Assembly: GCA_013397845.1 (NCBI GenBank)
Contig: VZTG01007409.1
Coordinates: forward strand, 1,130,368-1,194,367
DNA: 64,000 nt
Direction of reading: 5' to 3'
From: Melanocharis versteri
Taxonomy: Eukaryota; Chordata; Aves; Passeriformes; Melanocharitidae
Shown: one piece after another, positions 50,385-62,796 of the stretch
Position numbering within the stretch: position 1 is the stretch's first letter
Layout: the number at the start of each line of letters is the position of its first letter
Position numbers and translations under genes: made by a program
Notes under the pieces: generated by a model
The model's input: only the letters and a program-made list of their open reading frames with translations
Database searches by the model: none
What the model was told of the DNA's origin: nothing

Positions 50385-51976
50385 CCTGTACTGGAAGACA
50401 AGGACAGGAAACACAATGAAGCTCCAATAAATCCAAGGGGAAACAGTCAGCGACCTGCTACACCACTTAGACACACACAGGTCTGTGGGGCTGGGTGGGA
50501 TCCACCAAAGAGTACTGCAGGAGCTGGCAGAAGTGCTCACTGAGCCACTTTCCATCATCTACCAGCAGTTCTGCCTAACTGGGGAGGTTCCACTTGACTG
50601 GAAGTGAATGTGCCACCCAATTACAAGAAATGCTGGAAAGAAGGAATATCTGAGGAACTACCAGCCTGTGAGCCTGACTTCAGTGCTGGGGAAGGTCATG
50701 GAATAGATAGATCATCTTGAATGTCATCATGGGCACATGCTGGACAACCAGGTGACCAGGGTTGCCAACATGGGTTTATGAAAAGTAGGTTCTTCTTGAC
50801 CAACCTGGTCTCCTTCTATTTCAAGGTGTCCTGCTTAGTGGATGAGGGAAAGGATGTGGATGTTGTCTACCTGGCCTTTAGTAAAGCCTTTGGCTCCTTT
50901 TTCCACAGAATTTTCCCATAGAAACTGGCTGCTCATGGCTTGAATGGGTACTCTCTTCACTGGGTTAAATTGGCTGGATGTCTGGACCCAGAGGGTGATG
51001 ATGAATGGGGTTACATCCAGCTGGCAGCTGGTCACTAGTGGGCTTCCCTAAGGATAAGGATTAAGGCCAGTTCTGTTTAATAACTTTATCGGTGATCTGG
51101 ATGAGGGGATAAGTCAGTTCATAAAGGGCACCAAGTTGTGTGGGAGTGTTGATCTGTGGAGGATGGGAAGGTTCTGCAGAGGAATACAGACAGACTGGAT
51201 CAATGTGCTGAGGCCAGTTGTATGAGTTTCAATGAGATAAAGTGCCAGGTCCTGCACTTTGGTCACAACAATTCCCTGCATCGCTACGGGCTGAGAGCTG
51301 AGTGACTGGAAAGTGGCTCAGTTGAAAAAGGACCTGGGGGTGCTGGTTGAGAGCAGCTGAACACGAGCCAGCATGTGCCGAGGTGGCCAAGAAGGCCAAT
51401 GGCATCCTGGCCTGTATCAGCAAGAGTGTGGCCAGCAGCACCAGGGCAGTGAGTTTCTCCCATACAATGGTTTTCTCCCATTGATGTGGCCACACCTTGA
51501 ACCTCATGTTCAGTTTGGGGCCCCTCAATAAAAATAAGGCACTGAAGGGCTTGAGCAGGTCCAGAGAAGGGAAAGGTCTGGAACACGAGTCTTATGAGGA
51601 TCAGCTGAGGGAGCTGGAGTTGTTTAGCCTGGAGAAAAGGAGGCTCGGGGGAGACCTCATCACTCTCTACAGCTCCCTGAAAGGAGGTTGTAGCAAGGTG
51701 GAGCTTGATCTCTTCTCCTAGGGAACAAATGACAGAGCGAGAGGAAATGGCCTCAGGTTGGACCAAGGGAGAATTACATTGTGTAGCAGGAAAAATATAT
51801 TCACTGAAAGGGTTGTCAAGCATTGGAACAGTAGTCAACCTCCCTGGAGGTATTTAAAAGGTGTGTGGATGTGGCACTAAGGGATGTGGCTTACTGATGG
51901 ACACAACAGTTCTCGGTTAATGATTGGACTAGATGATCTTGGAGGTCTTTTATGACCTAAATGATTCTATGATTCT
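50385..51976 (+). mobile_element. CR1 LINE, 5'-truncated, with degraded reverse-transcriptase ORF
   Basis: About 1.6 kb of plus-strand CR1 ending in two exact copies of the octamer ATGATTCT (51961-51976). Its translation follows the ORF2 protein from just before the reverse-transcriptase domain to the C-terminus: segments resembling LLHHLDTHRS and LQELAEVLTEPLSIIYQQ (50450-50570), YQPVSLTSVLGKVME (50660-50705), LVDEGKDVDVVYLAFSKAF (50836-50890), VLNNF-like Pol residues and DLGVLV (51330-51350), FSLEKRR near 51625 and LKGGCSKVELDLFS to 51720. The catalytic FADD box is changed to F-I-K-G (TTCATAAAGGGC near 51119), and there are many stops and frameshifts, so it is inactive. The endonuclease domain is missing. 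The true 5' edge may lie up to 100 bp upstream. Long minus-strand open frames here (51284-51838) are antisense shadows. Confidence 0.95.
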
Positions 51977-54900
51977 AACTTGTTTTTAATGTCTTTTTAA
52001 ATGCCAAAACATGTCAGGTAAGAAATTTGTTTTCTACTTTGTTTACAAGCAAGAAGATAAAAATAATAACAATGCTTTAATATGAATTGTCTCAAAAAAA
52101 GGAAAAGAGAAAATATTTCTCACTGACTTCACTGTAATGTACTTCTGTTAGCCATACTGCAGCTAAAAGGATGACTGAAAAATTTTGGCTAGCATTTCTT
52201 GAGTTTCCCTTAATTTCATCGATTAATCATGGCAATGATGAAAAATAAGCATTCCATTATTTAGTGTACACTTAACTACGTGCCTGTCAGTAAAGCAAAC
52301 TAACTGCTGAGGTCAGAATATCTCTGGTTCATGTTCCTTCTAAATAATAGTCCAGTGGTGGCAGCAACGTCTAGTTGTTACAAGCTAAAAGAAGTGCCCT
52401 TGAAATATTTCAAATACTCTCATGTACTTGAAAGTGAAACACTCATTTAATAAAAGTGTAATCTTGAACAATAGAAAGTGTTAGTGATTAAAACATGTAA
52501 TCTTTTGAAACATAGTTTCTCCTTCTCTTTCTTTGTACCCTTTGTAACCAGAAAAAGCTCCACAACACGCATGAATTGTACAGGCACCTCAGAGATCTGT
52601 ACTTAAAATTCAGCGGCTGGATACCAATGGTATTTTCAAGGAGACAGGAGGCATTGACTTAAACCAAGGACTGAAACCACTGGAACAGGTTCTTAGGCAC
52701 ATTCTCACTCCCCTTCTTCTCTTCTGCTCCTTCAGTTTCTCCTTTTCTGTAGAAAAGTGTTTGATTAAATAGAAGAGTTCTCTTGCTTTTTGAGCAGTTA
52801 CCTGTTTAGGGTCAGATCAGATACCTTTTCTTAGCACAAGTACTACCCTCCTCCACAAGAGTCCTTAAGATGGCAGTAAGAACCAATGGCAGAGCACAGT
52901 GCTCCTTTGAACTAACCATATCCTGGCCATTTCAACACAAAAAGGTCACCTATGCAAGAGGTTTCCGTTATGTATTGCAAGTGTACAATTATCGAGGGCA
53001 GTTTGGACATCCAAGGCAGTGTCACTGGAATGAGAAGGAGGCAGCACAAGCTGAGCAAGCTTTTCCAGGATCCTGAACATGGGTGTGAGTAACCAGACTA
53101 TGTAGAAACATGTGTGCTAGAATGGTATGAGTACCAAAGAGCCTCACTGGAGCTACTTCTTTTCTTGTGAGCTTTTTAAAAAAAAATTTGGTTACAAAAA
53201 TGAATCTAGAAATAGTCCATCAAAAAAGCTTACAGGATATATCTTTTGAAATTTGGACAGATGAATCCCTGCTATATTATTCATTCCTGTCTCTGACCAG
53301 CGGTTGGTCAGATTCTTTGTTACCTGTGTTCTACTCTGAATATTTTGGGCTTTTTATATTCTTCGTTGTGGCACAAGTGGTCTCTTACTGTCTGGCTTTG
53401 TAGATCAGAACATACTACCTCACAACCTCGGTATTACTACTGTAATACAAATAATAATTTCAGCATTATTTTAAATAAAAGCCTTCTATCTCTCTGTGTC
53501 TAAAATTATACTGAAGACAAAACCTAATGTCAGAAGAACAATACAGCTTAGTAAAAATCTGAACTAATACCTCCACTCCACCACCACGTACACATTTGTG
53601 ATATAGAAGCACTTTGTGCATTCAATACCAAATTTATCAAATCTATTTCCAGGGGGTTTGAAAAGATAGGGAAGAGCTTGGCTACTGAACATAAGAATCT
53701 GTGACTCTGTCAGTTCTAGCAATAGTTATTAGTATCTTTTTAATTTCTGAAACTTTCTCAGCCTCTTTAGGTCCAGCAAATCAATTACTCCCCTGAAAGG
53801 AGATTATATTAGCATAGCCACCACTGTTTTGCTTCTGAAGTTACGATGTTTTCTGCTATGGACAGTCTCATTTCTGTATCTGAAGGTGCTACTGTCTAGA
53901 TACCCTTGGTCAATACATTACCCCCTTTGTGTTTTTTGCATTTGGTGACCTGGTGGTTGCATGCTTGAGATATTCATCAAACAAATACTTCAGAATTTTC
54001 AAAAGGTAGAGTTGAAAGTTTAATCATGGCAAGAACCAGCCTGATTTTGGAAATTTCTGAGACCATAACAGCTTCCATATATTTAAGTTACAGTCAGCTT
54101 CTTTCCTTAGTGAATGAGCTTTCCTATCAAGCTGTGTTTGATTTTAAGGCCTGGGAGCTCGTAGGTTTCCTTTCCAAACAGGTTTTTCTTTGTTTTCATA
54201 TTTCTGGAATATGAGCATGGATCCTAAAAGCCCTGTTTGGCTACAAATGTGCCTGAAACTCAGCTAATGGGGACCTGTGATGTGTTTCTATGCTTGCTGG
54301 CCACAGTCAGGATGTGGGAACAATTTTGCTGTTTGAAAGTCCTGCACATGAATTCATGAGTTAATCAAAATTAGCAGAGAAGACATTGGCAGAATTGCCT
54401 ACCTCTTGTTAGCCTGAGAGTTGGGAGCACATGAAGGCTCTCAAATCTGCATCTCCCACATGGCATCCCACTGCTGTGCCCACTTGAGTCAAAGGGCAAG
54501 AAGCAAGTACTCCTTTGAAGTACTACCTTAAACAAGAGATAAGGAATAGTAAACTTAACTGATGCCTAACTGATGGCAAACAATTCTGTCTTCTCATGCA
54601 CAGTAAGCAATTGCTGAAACTGTCTTTCAACCTGTGTAATGTAGTCATGACAGCAATCAACCAAGCCCCGTCTCTTTTTTTGCTCTTCCCATGTTATTCT
54701 TTTACTTCAGCAGATCTTTCCTACAAAGCTGGCTGATAAGACTTTGCAATTGCATCCATGTTTCCGAAGAAACAGTGCACAAGGTAATGACAGGTTTTGT
54801 CAGAGTGGCGGTGGTGGCTGTAAACAGTTCCCAAGCTTCCTGTTCCTGAATGATATTGCACTGGCTTCCTGCAATTACACAATACATTGTCATGCAGATT

Positions 54901-55338
54901 AGCCACGGGTCACTGCGTAGGGATAGGAAATTTCAGAGGTTTCTGTTGAACCTGTCAGGTTGGCAGATCTAACGTAACGTTGGGATCCCCTCCAGCATTC
55001 CTCCCCATAATCCACACAGCTTATTGCAGGCTCTCTCCGAGAAGGGGGTGTAAAACAAGTTGTAGTGTTCCCCTGAGGAAATGCCCCAAATGCCTGTTTT
55101 AGAAGCAGGCATTCAGAGTCTTCAGTTCCTCGAGGGAATGATTAGGGCTGAAGGCTTGCAGGAAAGCAAGCTGAAGGAAACTGCAGGGATACAGAGGAAT
55201 CTATTTTAGGAATACAGGGGAGTTTGAGATCCTTTTGGGCTTGGTCTGTCTTTCTCTGGAACAGGGACATTACAAACATGCTTATGTACAGCTACAGTCC
55301 TTGGAATGAAAGGAGAAAGACAGTAAATGTGTGTGTGA

Positions 55339-55375
55339 GGCTTTTTCATTAAGGTGTGGCTTTTTCATTAAGGTG
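55339..55375. repeat. 19-bp direct tandem duplication
   Basis: GGCTTTTTCATTAAGGTGT is followed immediately by an identical 18 bases of a second copy. The perfect identity suggests a recent slippage event, or one under little drift. Confidence 0.92.
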
Positions 55376-56395
55376 CCAAGGACAAATCTGGGGAAGAGAT
55401 GTTCTTCCTCATGCTCAGGAGCTGGCACTTAACAGTAGTCTTGTTCGGTATCTAAAGTCAGGGCAAATATCCAATAAACCAAAGAGATGAGGAGGAGACA
55501 GAAACAACATGTAAAGTTAAGTTTAGAAAGGGTGAGCTGAGAACAGGATCCAAGCTAACATAAGCAAGGAAGGAACCAGTTACAGTCTGTCTGTCTGCAA
55601 TTTAGAAAATCTCATGCATCCAAAGGAAATGACAACGCATTTGGAGCACAAATCTCATGCTGGTACTGTAAAATAAGCCATGTATATTCAGAAGTGCAAA
55701 TGCAGATTGCATTTAATAAGGAAAAAAACATGATTTGGAGATTTTATGACGAAGTTAAGCTTAGGAGCTAAACCTAGGTTTAGGAACAGATATATCCTGA
55801 GTTTTATCAGAAAGCACAGTGGTGTGCTATAATAGAATTAGACAGTGTTTTGGGGATCTAGAAAAGCTGCTTGCCCTCACCTTCCATCCCTTACTGTGAT
55901 ATTTTTGTATATACAAAAAAGCGATTAAATTGTGTAGCAAATGCAAGTGACTCCAAAGGACAGTAGCCATGATTCATGATGTCCTTTTCAGAGGACCTTA
56001 AAAATGTTTTCTCCTATTTACTGGGATTGTCTCTGAAAAGAGTTTACACTCTCCCTACCTTTGCAGTAGACAAATTAACTGTCTATGACAGTACCAGCAA
56101 CTATCTCTGTTAACCTTTTCCCTGCTTTTCGGGGATACTGAGTTACGGGTTTGATCGTTTTGTGAACATTTGAAAAATAGACAGAAAAAGGTAAAAACCC
56201 CCAGTTGACAGGTCTAAGAATATTTTGGTTTTTATTTCACCTCCTTTCACTTAAATATTCTGCTGAAGGCAGGAGTTCTGGTCTGGGCAACCTAGAAATC
56301 TCACCTATGAGGCTACTATGATGGAAGAAGAAAGCGTATATTTTTATTCCTGCCTTGTTTTAAGCACTCAGTAAAGCTGCTGATATGAAAATCCT

Positions 56396-56420
56396 CCCCC
56401 CCAACCCCCCCTTTTTTTTT
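56396..56420. repeat. C-tract/T-tract homopyrimidine run
   Basis: Seven C's, AA, seven C's, then nine T's. On the minus strand the two G7 blocks could each give two G3 runs, so a quadruplex is possible though less regular than the one near 20.0 kb. Confidence 0.8.
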
Positions 56421-56883
56421 CTTTATTAAGTGAGTGAACCTACAGAAATTGTTTTTAAAACATGATCTCCACTATCACTCAACAGATGTCTATGCCTCCT
56501 TTCTGTGTCCCCCCTGCTGCAATTATCTTCTTGAAGCCATATGGGGAGAAGGACAGACCAGACATTCACTGAATTGACTCATTTATTAATCATTCATTAT
56601 CTTTTGTAAGAATGAGCAAATTTACTGGCTTGTGTCTGAACAAGAGTTTTCTGAGCAGATTCTACAAGTCAGCATTTTCTGAGGTTGAAAAGATCCTGAA
56701 GATGAGAAAAGTGCTGTCTTCCTCCATTAACAGTGCTTCTCCACTAATCTGCTGATTACCCTGAGTAGCCGGAGTAGCCAAAATGTGGATTATGCCCTGG
56801 CACAGGCTTCGTGCATACAGAACATCTTAACTTCTGTCGTGGTAGAGGACTGTGTTCTAACAAGCTGGTTCAAACTTATGCTT

Positions 56884-56931
56884 CAGCTTGCCATGGTATG
56901 TTTATTTAAAGGCTTAACAGCTTGCCATGGT
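56884..56931. repeat. Spaced direct repeat of a 14-mer
   Basis: CAGCTTGCCATGGT occurs at 56884-56897 and again at 56918-56931, a 34-bp period with unrelated sequence between. Each copy contains GCCATGG. The origin is unclear: slippage with divergence of the spacer, or chance. Confidence 0.8.
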
Positions 56932-57820
56932 TACACTTGATGTTATTATTAATAGGAAGTGTTTTGTTTTGGCTCTCTTTCCTGCCTGACTTAGGGTCCT
57001 TTTTACATCATGGCCATCCCCAGACATCTAAATGCACCTTCCTTCGATCCCTTTCCACACCTTCTGCAGTCACAGAAGTCTGCATGACAAGGTAGGCAGC
57101 ACAGGAATCACAACAGATAAAATCTAGGCCAAAATGGTCACGGTGTCTGCGTCGGGCTGGTCTGATTTGAAATCTTCTATTTGGAACAATTTTTCACATA
57201 TAAAAATAACCTTTAAGCCTCAGTGCTCTTTCTGTCCCCTAACAGAGACAGAGTCTGGTGGAAAATCATTTTGGGGAGTTTTACAGGGAATTCAGATTTC
57301 ATCTGTCATTTCAGTTAGAAGAATGTGATAGATGACTACCTTAAAATGAAACTTTTTACAGAAAAATATAAATTAAATGCCTACATTTCTGTGAAGAAAA
57401 TCAAACCCACCCAAACCCTTTATATTTCACTGCAGTTAAATTTTAGAGTGAAAGAATATGCCTGAACCAAAGTTAAGTTCTGTGAAGGTGAATAGCATGA
57501 CTCTTCTTGACCCCAACAGAAGCTTCTGGGTCAGGGTCTGCCTGACTTAGTTTTCCCCAAAGAGAGCCATTTAGTAGGTAGTTGATTGGTGTAACTAAAT
57601 TCCAAAAATAAGTACAGTAACTGCAGTGGGCTGATGAATATAGCTAAACTGCTGTTCTCTAAACAGTCACATAGCTAAATATCACTTAAGCAGCTTGGCT
57701 TAAATTACCTTGGAACAAGTTACTGTGAAAGGGAAATGAAAGCATATAAATGAGTCTGAGACACTTGTATTCATTTGAGGAGAAGTGAGGGAAACAATTA
57801 AGATAAACCAGAAAATGGCA

Positions 57821-57842
57821 GGCCCGTCGGGCCATATGGCCC
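57821..57842. repeat. Two overlapping GC-rich perfect palindromes
   Basis: GGCCCG-T-CGGGCC (57821-57833) is a 6-bp stem around one base. GGGCCATATGGCCC (57829-57842) is a 14-bp perfect palindrome sharing its left arm with the first. The CGGGCC block can pair in either direction, giving two alternative hairpins. It contains two CpGs in an otherwise CpG-poor, AT-rich neighbourhood. Confidence 0.9.
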
Positions 57843-57970
57843 CTTCCTGTTTCTAACACTTCTTTTGTTTAACTTTTCCAAAGCAATTTTGTCACTATTA
57901 CTACTGTGGTTGTTTCAGTTTTAAACATGTTTTCCTAGCATTCAATCTTTTCCCCAGCTGCCCCTGCCTT

Positions 57971-58035
57971 AAAAAAAAAAAAAAAAAAGAAAAAAGAAAA
58001 AAAAAGGAGAAAGAAAAAAAAGGAAATGAAAAAAG
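57971..58035. repeat. A-rich low-complexity tract
   Basis: An 18-base A run followed by A-rich sequence with scattered G's to about 58035. It could be the decayed poly(A) tail of a retrocopy inserted on the plus strand, but the 200 bases upstream match no gene or repeat I know and show no long open frame. I therefore leave it as simple sequence. Confidence 0.9.
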
Positions 58036-61031
58036 TCTCAACCCAATTAAAAATAAATGCTAGGGAAAATCTTTAAGGTGTTCTTTGGCTCATGTTGCCT
58101 TTAAAACTTAGCACTGTATGCTAGTTTCTTTTGTTTTTAGCTTTCTGCCTGTTTTGCCCAGCTGTTGGGCACTCTTATGTTCTGCTATAGCAAAACAGAT
58201 GCAGACTACAGATCACATGGACTGCTTCAGTTGAATGAAAGCAGCTTTGGTCATTAATCCTGTCTATAGGCTCTTTGGCTTTTTTTGAAAGTTGTCTTTT
58301 TTATTTTTTTTTTATTCTAGCTTTTAATCATGGTTTTCAAAAAATTAAGAAACAGGTCTAAAAGAGTGTGAGATGGAGATCAAGCAGGCTGCTGCAAGCT
58401 TTGAAGCATAAAAAATAAAGGAAAAAAAGAAGCTTTTATTGTCAGGAAATGGCAAATACCTAGCTCGGTTTAACAATTCTGTCTGGCTGTAAGATAGGGA
58501 AGTAATGCCTTTGGCAGTACATAAACTCTTGTTTTCTTGCCCTTTGTCTTCCGGTGTAAAACACTGTTGAAAAAATCACCTGTCCATAGCAAAGTTAAAC
58601 TCCTGGCTTTAACACAGTTGCATGGGAACTTCGGTTTATTAATGAATACAACATACCCTCTTTGATTTGAATGCTTTCAGAGCGCTGAAAAGATTCAAAA
58701 GGCATCGCTTCCTGCACCAGCGGCGTGCCTTTATACATCTCAGTGGTTCACCCCTACCCAGCTGCTATATCTCATTAACAAGCGTTTGGCCATCGCAGCG
58801 AACTTCGCAGTGTTGACACTTGAAAGGCCCAGGCAGGCGCTGGCAGGCTATCAGCTATGGCAACAGGAAACTGCCCCAAGACAACACTGAGAAAACAGCA
58901 GCTGCAAAAGCCAAAAGCAAAAGAGGACAGGGAGAGCTAGGTGTTTCCAGGCTGCGCTGTTTTCCATATGGGCTGTTTGTGCAGCGGAGCAATGCCAAGG
59001 GAGGGGAGGAGAAGAAAAAGAAAAGAAAGGTCTAATAAGGAGGTTGATATAAGCTCGGTAGGCACTGGGGCATTAAATACTTTTTTGTTACATTTTAATG
59101 GCTTCCTAAAGTCTATTTTCATGCAAATAAAAGCCTGTCTGTCTAACGAGTTCACAAAAGGCAGGCCTGGGGCCTGTTCCCTGAACCATCTCTGGCCTGG
59201 GGTGGCTGGAACCTGCCACCCTTCCCTAAGGGATATGCTGTCCTTGTCCCCGTGCTTGCAACACGTTCCCTCTGCAGACATGCTGGACACTTAACTCCCA
59301 CCTCTTGGTATCGTTATACCCTGAACAGCTGTGGCTGCAGCCTTCACCCCAAACAAGCTCTGTTTCCCAAGTGCCACCGGAGTGGAGAGGACCAAGCCTG
59401 TCAGCCAAAGTGGGACATTTGCTCTGCTGCTGCCCTGCCCCAGGCAGAACATGCTTTTCACCAGTTTTGTGTCACACAGAGAGCTACAGACCTTAGAGGG
59501 GAGGTGTGGTGGGGATCCTACAGGAGGCAGCACGGTGAGTGCCTTCATCACTGTACATTGGGACAGACGAAGCTTGGTGTCAACTGATGACGAAGGGATG
59601 AATAAGTGAAGGAACACTGGAATGTGGAGCATTGAAATTAGGATCCTTACTCAACCATATCGTGCTTCTGTTTTACATATGAAAAGGAAAAGTAAACCCT
59701 GGATGCAGTTTATCCTACCTCTTACTCTCTGCTTCCACTGGCGCACCTGGCGTACCAGGTTAACTACAGCTCATTCTGCAAACATTTGCAGAAAATCTTC
59801 AAGTAGCAATGGTCAGATTCATACAACCGTATTGAAAGCAGCAGCAGCAGAAAGCAAACTGACATGAGCTCAAGACTCACCACGACCTTAACATTTTCAA
59901 TGGCCTGGAAAAATCCTCTCAAATAGTTTTAAGTTTTTAATAAGGATCAGTCTTTATTTTTCCAGTGGTTCAAATGTAGCGCTAACCATTGCCATGTTTC
60001 TTCCTTCGGCTGCTTCAGGGGTTTTGCAGCTGTGAGAGGCTTAAGGGCGGATGTTTAGATAATTCAAGCTTGTATTTTACATTTACAGGTAGAAGTTGTA
60101 TATACTATCACTATTACAGAAAATGGAAACTATTTTCTCAAGCCTCATGCACGTCAAGCTCTGTGGTTTATACCAAAAGTGGATTTTATAGCCTGTTGTG
60201 TACACTTCGTGTTTCCTGTGCCAAGGAACCACAAGACAGAAAACCTGAGACCTGTGAAGTTTCCCTGCCTTAGACCTTGGTGTAGCATCGTCACCAATGG
60301 TTTCCAGCACAGCAGCACACACTTCCAGTTCTGTAATCTGTGGTTTAGCTGCAGGGTGACTCAGGTGGTGATTCAGTAGGTGGCAAGCTTCCCTCTGTCA
60401 ATATTGAACTCATGTCCCACTATCCAGGTACACAGTGCTGTTTAAAGGAGCAACCTTCTTCTGGGATACAAGAGAAATGCAGTGTCCGATGACTGTTCAA
60501 GATCCCAAGGCACAAGTGGAAATATTAACTCTTGGGCACACGCCAGCTTTCATTTTGATGGAATACATTCTGCTTAAATTTTCCTTTCCCATCCTTATGC
60601 TGGTTTGTAATCTTGCTCTTCCTGATGGCTTCTTTCCACATGGCAGAAGGCTGCATGCTTTAGTATGAGAGATGATTTTTCTGGATCCAAGGGACAGGGT
60701 ATGGTGCTGGTATCTGAGTAAAGCAGAAATAAATCGTAGCAGGAATAATGTTAATCCTCATTATCAAAAGAGTTCACACACCCTTTGTTCAAAAGTACAA
60801 GAATGTAGAGATATTCGAGATTAATCTTGGATTCTCACATGATATCTGTGGGTAAAAGAACATGCATGTGAGAGGGTAAGTGCAAATGCCAGCTTACCAT
60901 GCTGCTTATTACCACTGTACAGGCCACTGGGAAATAACACTTAATTCTAAGAAAGGCATTTTGCTAACAGGAGTTGTATGCTGTAAGAAGCACATAAGTC
61001 CATACTGTTTCCTTTTTATCTAACTAAACTC
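58036..61031. other. Unique noncoding sequence, partly GC-richer
   Basis: 58.05-58.45 kb is AT-rich with homeobox- and SOX-like words (CATTAATCC, CTTTGG). 58.68-59.60 kb is richer in GC and CpG, and several frames on both strands stay open for over 100 codons (for example 58937-59290 on minus and 58941-59294 on plus, both 117 codons). Mirror-image openness of this kind reflects low stop density, so no gene is called. No transposon recognised. Confidence 0.5.
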
Positions 61032-61045
61032 TATTATTATTATCA

Positions 61046-61087
<42 letters not shown>

Positions 61088-61114
61088 ATTATTATTATTA
61101 TTTTTTTTTTTTTT
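61032..61114. repeat. (ATT)n trinucleotide microsatellite with T tail
   Basis: Over 20 ATT units with two CAT interruptions near the left end and one AATT slip in the middle, ending in about 14 T's (61101-61114). It is the largest simple-repeat array in the window and is likely to be length-polymorphic. Confidence 0.95.
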
Positions 61115-62796
61115 ACATTTCTGGTAAAATATTATGTGTTGAAACTGATATTCCTAAAAACCTCCCATGCTTCCAATGTTTGCCAGTTGAGAAGTGGCTC
61201 CTGGCAATCGAAATGAGCAATGCTTGTTCTGTGGCTGGCACATCGCTGGAACAGAGCAGTCAGCTAGCATGCTTTCATGCCAGAAGGACATGCATGTGCT
61301 TGCCTCAGTGTGTAACTCTCTCTCTCTTTTGTTCATTTGTGCAGCTTCACAGGGTTTTTCTTCCCCACTCCTGATCAGATATTTTCCTGTTTTGGTATGA
61401 AATATCTGTTGTTGCGTAGATACAGCCTCTGCTCTCTTCTTGACAAAGAATCGCAGCATTCCCCCTGTGACTTGCAAAACCATATCTAGAATATATAGGA
61501 GTGTTTAATGATTTACTTGTCATTCCAAATAGGGAATTACTGCTCTGCTGAAAGAACAAATAGAGAATTTGGAGATACAGTGTTATTTCCCCTGGGTGCT
61601 ACATTAAGACAATAAAACATTTATTGATATTGGAGTTGGTTCTTCAATGTCATGGAAAATAAAAACAACTTCCAGCCAAAGCAGGCTTATAGAAATAAAA
61701 AAGTATTTTCTATGTCTATATTAAGAAGTACTTACTGCTGATTTTGAGAAGCAGCAGAATATATGACAGAACATATCCTTGCTCTAGAAATGTAGAAAAA
61801 AATCTGTGTATCTGTCCTGGTATGCAAAACCAGTGTTCTGGCTTGCTCATCAGACAGCACCATTTTAAATATATGAAGACACATGAAGACAGACATATGA
61901 GAAGCAATTACCGGGTGACAAGATCACCAAATAGCTACTTGTTGTATAACTGTGATAAACTATGGCTTTGTCTGAAAAAAATCACAACAAACCACTGCAA
62001 AATACAGAGCTAGTCTATGCTCTTGTTTAGGAAGACAATTTTTTTCTTTAACTTTATGAATTAAAAATCCCTTCTTCTATGAAATCCTACATACCTTAGA
62101 TAACATGAAACATTATGTGTGCTGTTAAGACTAAATCAATTAATTGTGATGTCCTGCAATTATTCATACTGGTGTATCTCTTTTAACCCCTCACTGAATC
62201 TGAAAAAAAGTTCATCTGACCTTGCAAGTTTAAAGTGAAAATGTAAATTAGTTTTTCCATACTACAACTTTGATCCTTATACTGAATTATTTTTATATAT
62301 AGGGAGGCTAGGAAAGGATTCGAATTTCTAATTTAAATTCTATCTCTTCAATTTTACCAGACTTTCAGGAGCATGGACTATACAAGACAAAACTGTGTTC
62401 CCATCAAATAAAACTTATATTAATTTATTCCTGGAATGAGATTTTAAATATGAAATTTTGCTCCAAGGCAATTTTTTTTCTCTTTCTTAAACCTAGGGTA
62501 AGATGAAACTATATATATAACAAAATGTTAACATTTCCTTAATTCCAAGAATTATACTTGACATTTTTAAAGGAAACCCTCGTCTCTCAAATGTCTTTTA
62601 AAGGAAGTAAATTTTGAGGTAGTATCTTGGCCATATAGATTGTTTAGGAGTTTTTTGGGTTTGTTTTTTCGCGTGAGCATCTGAGATTATTTCTGGTAGA
62701 CAAAGCAGCTAAGCTCCAATCCACAAAGACCACAGACATCTACACATTTTCCAGTTCATAAAATGTGCCATGAAAAAGAGCTCATTATAGGCATAT
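61115..62796. other. Unique AT-rich noncoding sequence
   Basis: No gene or transposon recognised. A 109-codon minus-strand frame (61154-61483) and an 89-codon plus-strand frame (61744-62013) have no motif and no splice context. Confidence 0.55.

Larger units (their letters stand above)
51977..57820. other. Unique AT-rich noncoding sequence
   Basis: No gene or transposon recognised after CR1. It holds a 19-bp tandem duplication (55339-55375), a C-rich/T-rich tract (56396-56420) and a repeated 14-mer (56884-56931). Open frames of 60-80 codons near 52.9, 53.2, 54.0 and 57.1 kb show no motif. Confidence 0.55.

Noticed and set aside
49971..50558. 195-codon minus-strand open frame, the longest in the window
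   Set aside because: It runs from unique sequence antisense into CR1. It shows no domain, and the part over CR1 is an antisense shadow.
51284..51838. 184-codon minus-strand open frame
   Set aside because: It lies antisense to the CR1 ORF2 region and exists because the sense sequence is GC-rich and stop-poor in that phase. It has no motif of its own.
57971..58035. A-rich tract considered as the poly(A) tail of a processed pseudogene
   Set aside because: No gene-like sequence could be recognised upstream, and the tract is interrupted by many G's.
58937..59294. Mirror 117-codon frames on plus and minus strands
   Set aside because: Both strands being open over the same bases indicates low stop density in GC-richer DNA. 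No motif, no splice signals.
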